Below, one piece after another: positions 6,529 through 7,257 of a stretch of 7,257 bases of DNA. The position numbers and the translations under genes are program-made. Below the pieces are notes generated by a model that was not told the DNA's origin, did not search any database, and saw only the letters and a list, made by a program, of their open reading frames with translations. The first letter of the stretch is position 1. Every line of letters starts with the position of its first letter. The stretch comes from Bacteroidota bacterium. GTDB taxonomy: Bacteria > Bacteroidota > Bacteroidia > Bacteroidales > VadinHA17. Location of the stretch: assembly GCA_006227095.1 (NCBI GenBank), contig SBFZ01000019.1:1-7257 (forward strand), given 5' to 3'.

Positions 6529-7257
6529 TTATTCCTTTCTGAACCTGACGGTCGTGGATTCATTGATCCATCCGCCAACCTGGTAGGGAGCTCCTTCCTC
6601 AACGAGGCTCCTGAAGAATGCTTCCTCCTTTGTGGGGAAGAGCCTTGAGTATATGGCAATGCGCTCATCAACCTGTTCCCTGAGTGTCGGGTCTGTGTTT
6701 CTAGCCCTGGCAAGGTAGTCGACCACAACCCAGTAAACAGTCTGGTTCTCGAAGGTTTCGCCTATTTTTGTTCCGGCATATGCCTCAGCGATTATGAAGA
6801 GGGCATTGCCGTTTGTCGGATCGAGGGAATATGCTGCCTTTGCAAAGTCGCGGGCAGCCTGTTTGCTGTCTGATGTCAGCTCGAGGGTGGCCAGCTTGGT
6901 AAGGAGGCTTGACTTGATAATGTTGTCAGTCTCCAGTTCAACGGCTTCAGTATAATATTTTTCAGCCTCGTTGTATTTTTTCCTGGCAAGGTTCATCTCG
7001 GCAAGTTGTGCTGCGGAGGATGCACTGGGGAAAGAACGGTAGAGGTTTGTTGATGCCTTGTAGTAGAGCTCTGATTCCTTGCATCCCGTCTCGGTAAGGA
7101 GCGTGAGCACCTTCCTGAGCATGGCAGTATCAGAAGGATTGTTGTCAACACCGGCAGTGAAGAGATGCTCAAGGTTTTCGCAGGAGGCTGCTCCGCTTGA
7201 CCTGAATACCGCATCAATATTCTTGCGTGCCTCATTGTACCTGGGATCATCAGGCTT
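6529..7257 (-). CDS. Tetratricopeptide-repeat protein (5'-truncated at window edge)
   Basis: The frame is open through the right edge of the window. The Met codon at 7120-7122 is internal, because 45 more codons read upstream to the edge (KPDDPRYNEARKNID and on). In total 242 residues are visible. TPR-like helical pairs are clear: AQLAEMNLARKKYNEAEKYY, then LTKLATLELTSDSKQAARDF with ending AAYSLDPTNG, then a third, longer unit with ALFIIAEAYAG. The C-terminus has FPTKEEAFF and YQVGGWINESTTVR, a tail I recall from Bacteroidota TPR proteins encoded next to lptC. Such proteins are usually periplasmic or membrane-associated scaffolds; a signal peptide would lie outside this window. It is 5 bases from lptC and heads the visible part of the minus-strand operon. 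TPR call is secure; the specific role is unknown. Confidence 0.88.
   Translation of the reverse strand, partial: KPDDPRYNEARKNIDAVFRSSGAASCENLEHLFTAGVDNNPSDTAMLRKVLTLLTETGCKESELYYKASTNLYRSFPSASSAAQLAEMNLARKKYNEAEKYYTEAVELETDNIIKSSLLTKLATLELTSDSKQAARDFAKAAYSLDPTNGNALFIIAEAYAGTKIGETFENQTVYWVVVDYLARARNTDPTLREQVDERIAIYSRLFPTKEEAFFRSLVEEGAPYQVGGWINESTTVRFRKE
6533..6538 (-). promoter_or_regulatory. Shine-Dalgarno supporting the lptC GTG start
   Basis: AAAGGA on the minus strand lies 9 bases before the GTG. It is embedded in the last codons of the upstream TPR gene (KE-stop). It is one of the few clear ribosome sites in the window and decides for GTG over the internal ATG at 6496. It also suggests translation of lptC follows termination of the TPR gene. 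Confidence 0.6.

Overview
The window most likely comes from a chromosome of a Bacteroidota bacterium, probably Bacteroidales or a close relative. This rests on four things: a DUF3109-type cysteine-rich protein; a lipoprotein-type LptC in a TPR – lptC – small membrane protein – CorC-like cluster; weak or absent Shine-Dalgarno sequences before most starts; and a TAnnTTTG-type -7 element before gpmI. Species-level assignment is not possible from this sequence. Coding density is very high, with no non-coding stretch above about 105 bases. I see no RNA gene, mobile element, CRISPR array or large repeat.

Left part, plus strand. The window opens inside a large WD40-repeat protein (1-931). Its N-terminus lies outside the window, and its C-terminal tail resembles that of bacterial STAND-NTPase/WD40 proteins. 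A 103-base gap with a candidate promoter follows. Then comes a tight three-gene run: gpmI (cofactor-independent phosphoglycerate mutase, 1035-2555), a DUF3109 cysteine-rich protein (2564-3151) and an M20-family metallodipeptidase (3138-4514). The spacings are 8 bases and a 14-base overlap, so they are probably one transcript with translational coupling.

Right part, minus strand. Read from the right edge leftwards: a 5'-truncated TPR protein (6529-7257), lptC (5945-6523, GTG start), a 60-residue two-helix membrane protein (5791-5973, overlapping lptC by 29 bases) and a CNNM/CBS/CorC-type transporter (4522-5781). These four genes are packed as one operon. It joins an envelope-biogenesis function (LPS transport) to membrane and periplasm-facing proteins. 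The two operons converge with only 7 bases between their stop codons.

Most of the content is recognisable core metabolism and envelope biology. The parts most worth following up are the truncated WD40 protein (possible NLR-like architecture upstream), the small membrane protein embedded next to lptC, and the uncharacterised DUF3109 protein. I did not find convincing evidence for a wholly new system inside these 7.3 kb.
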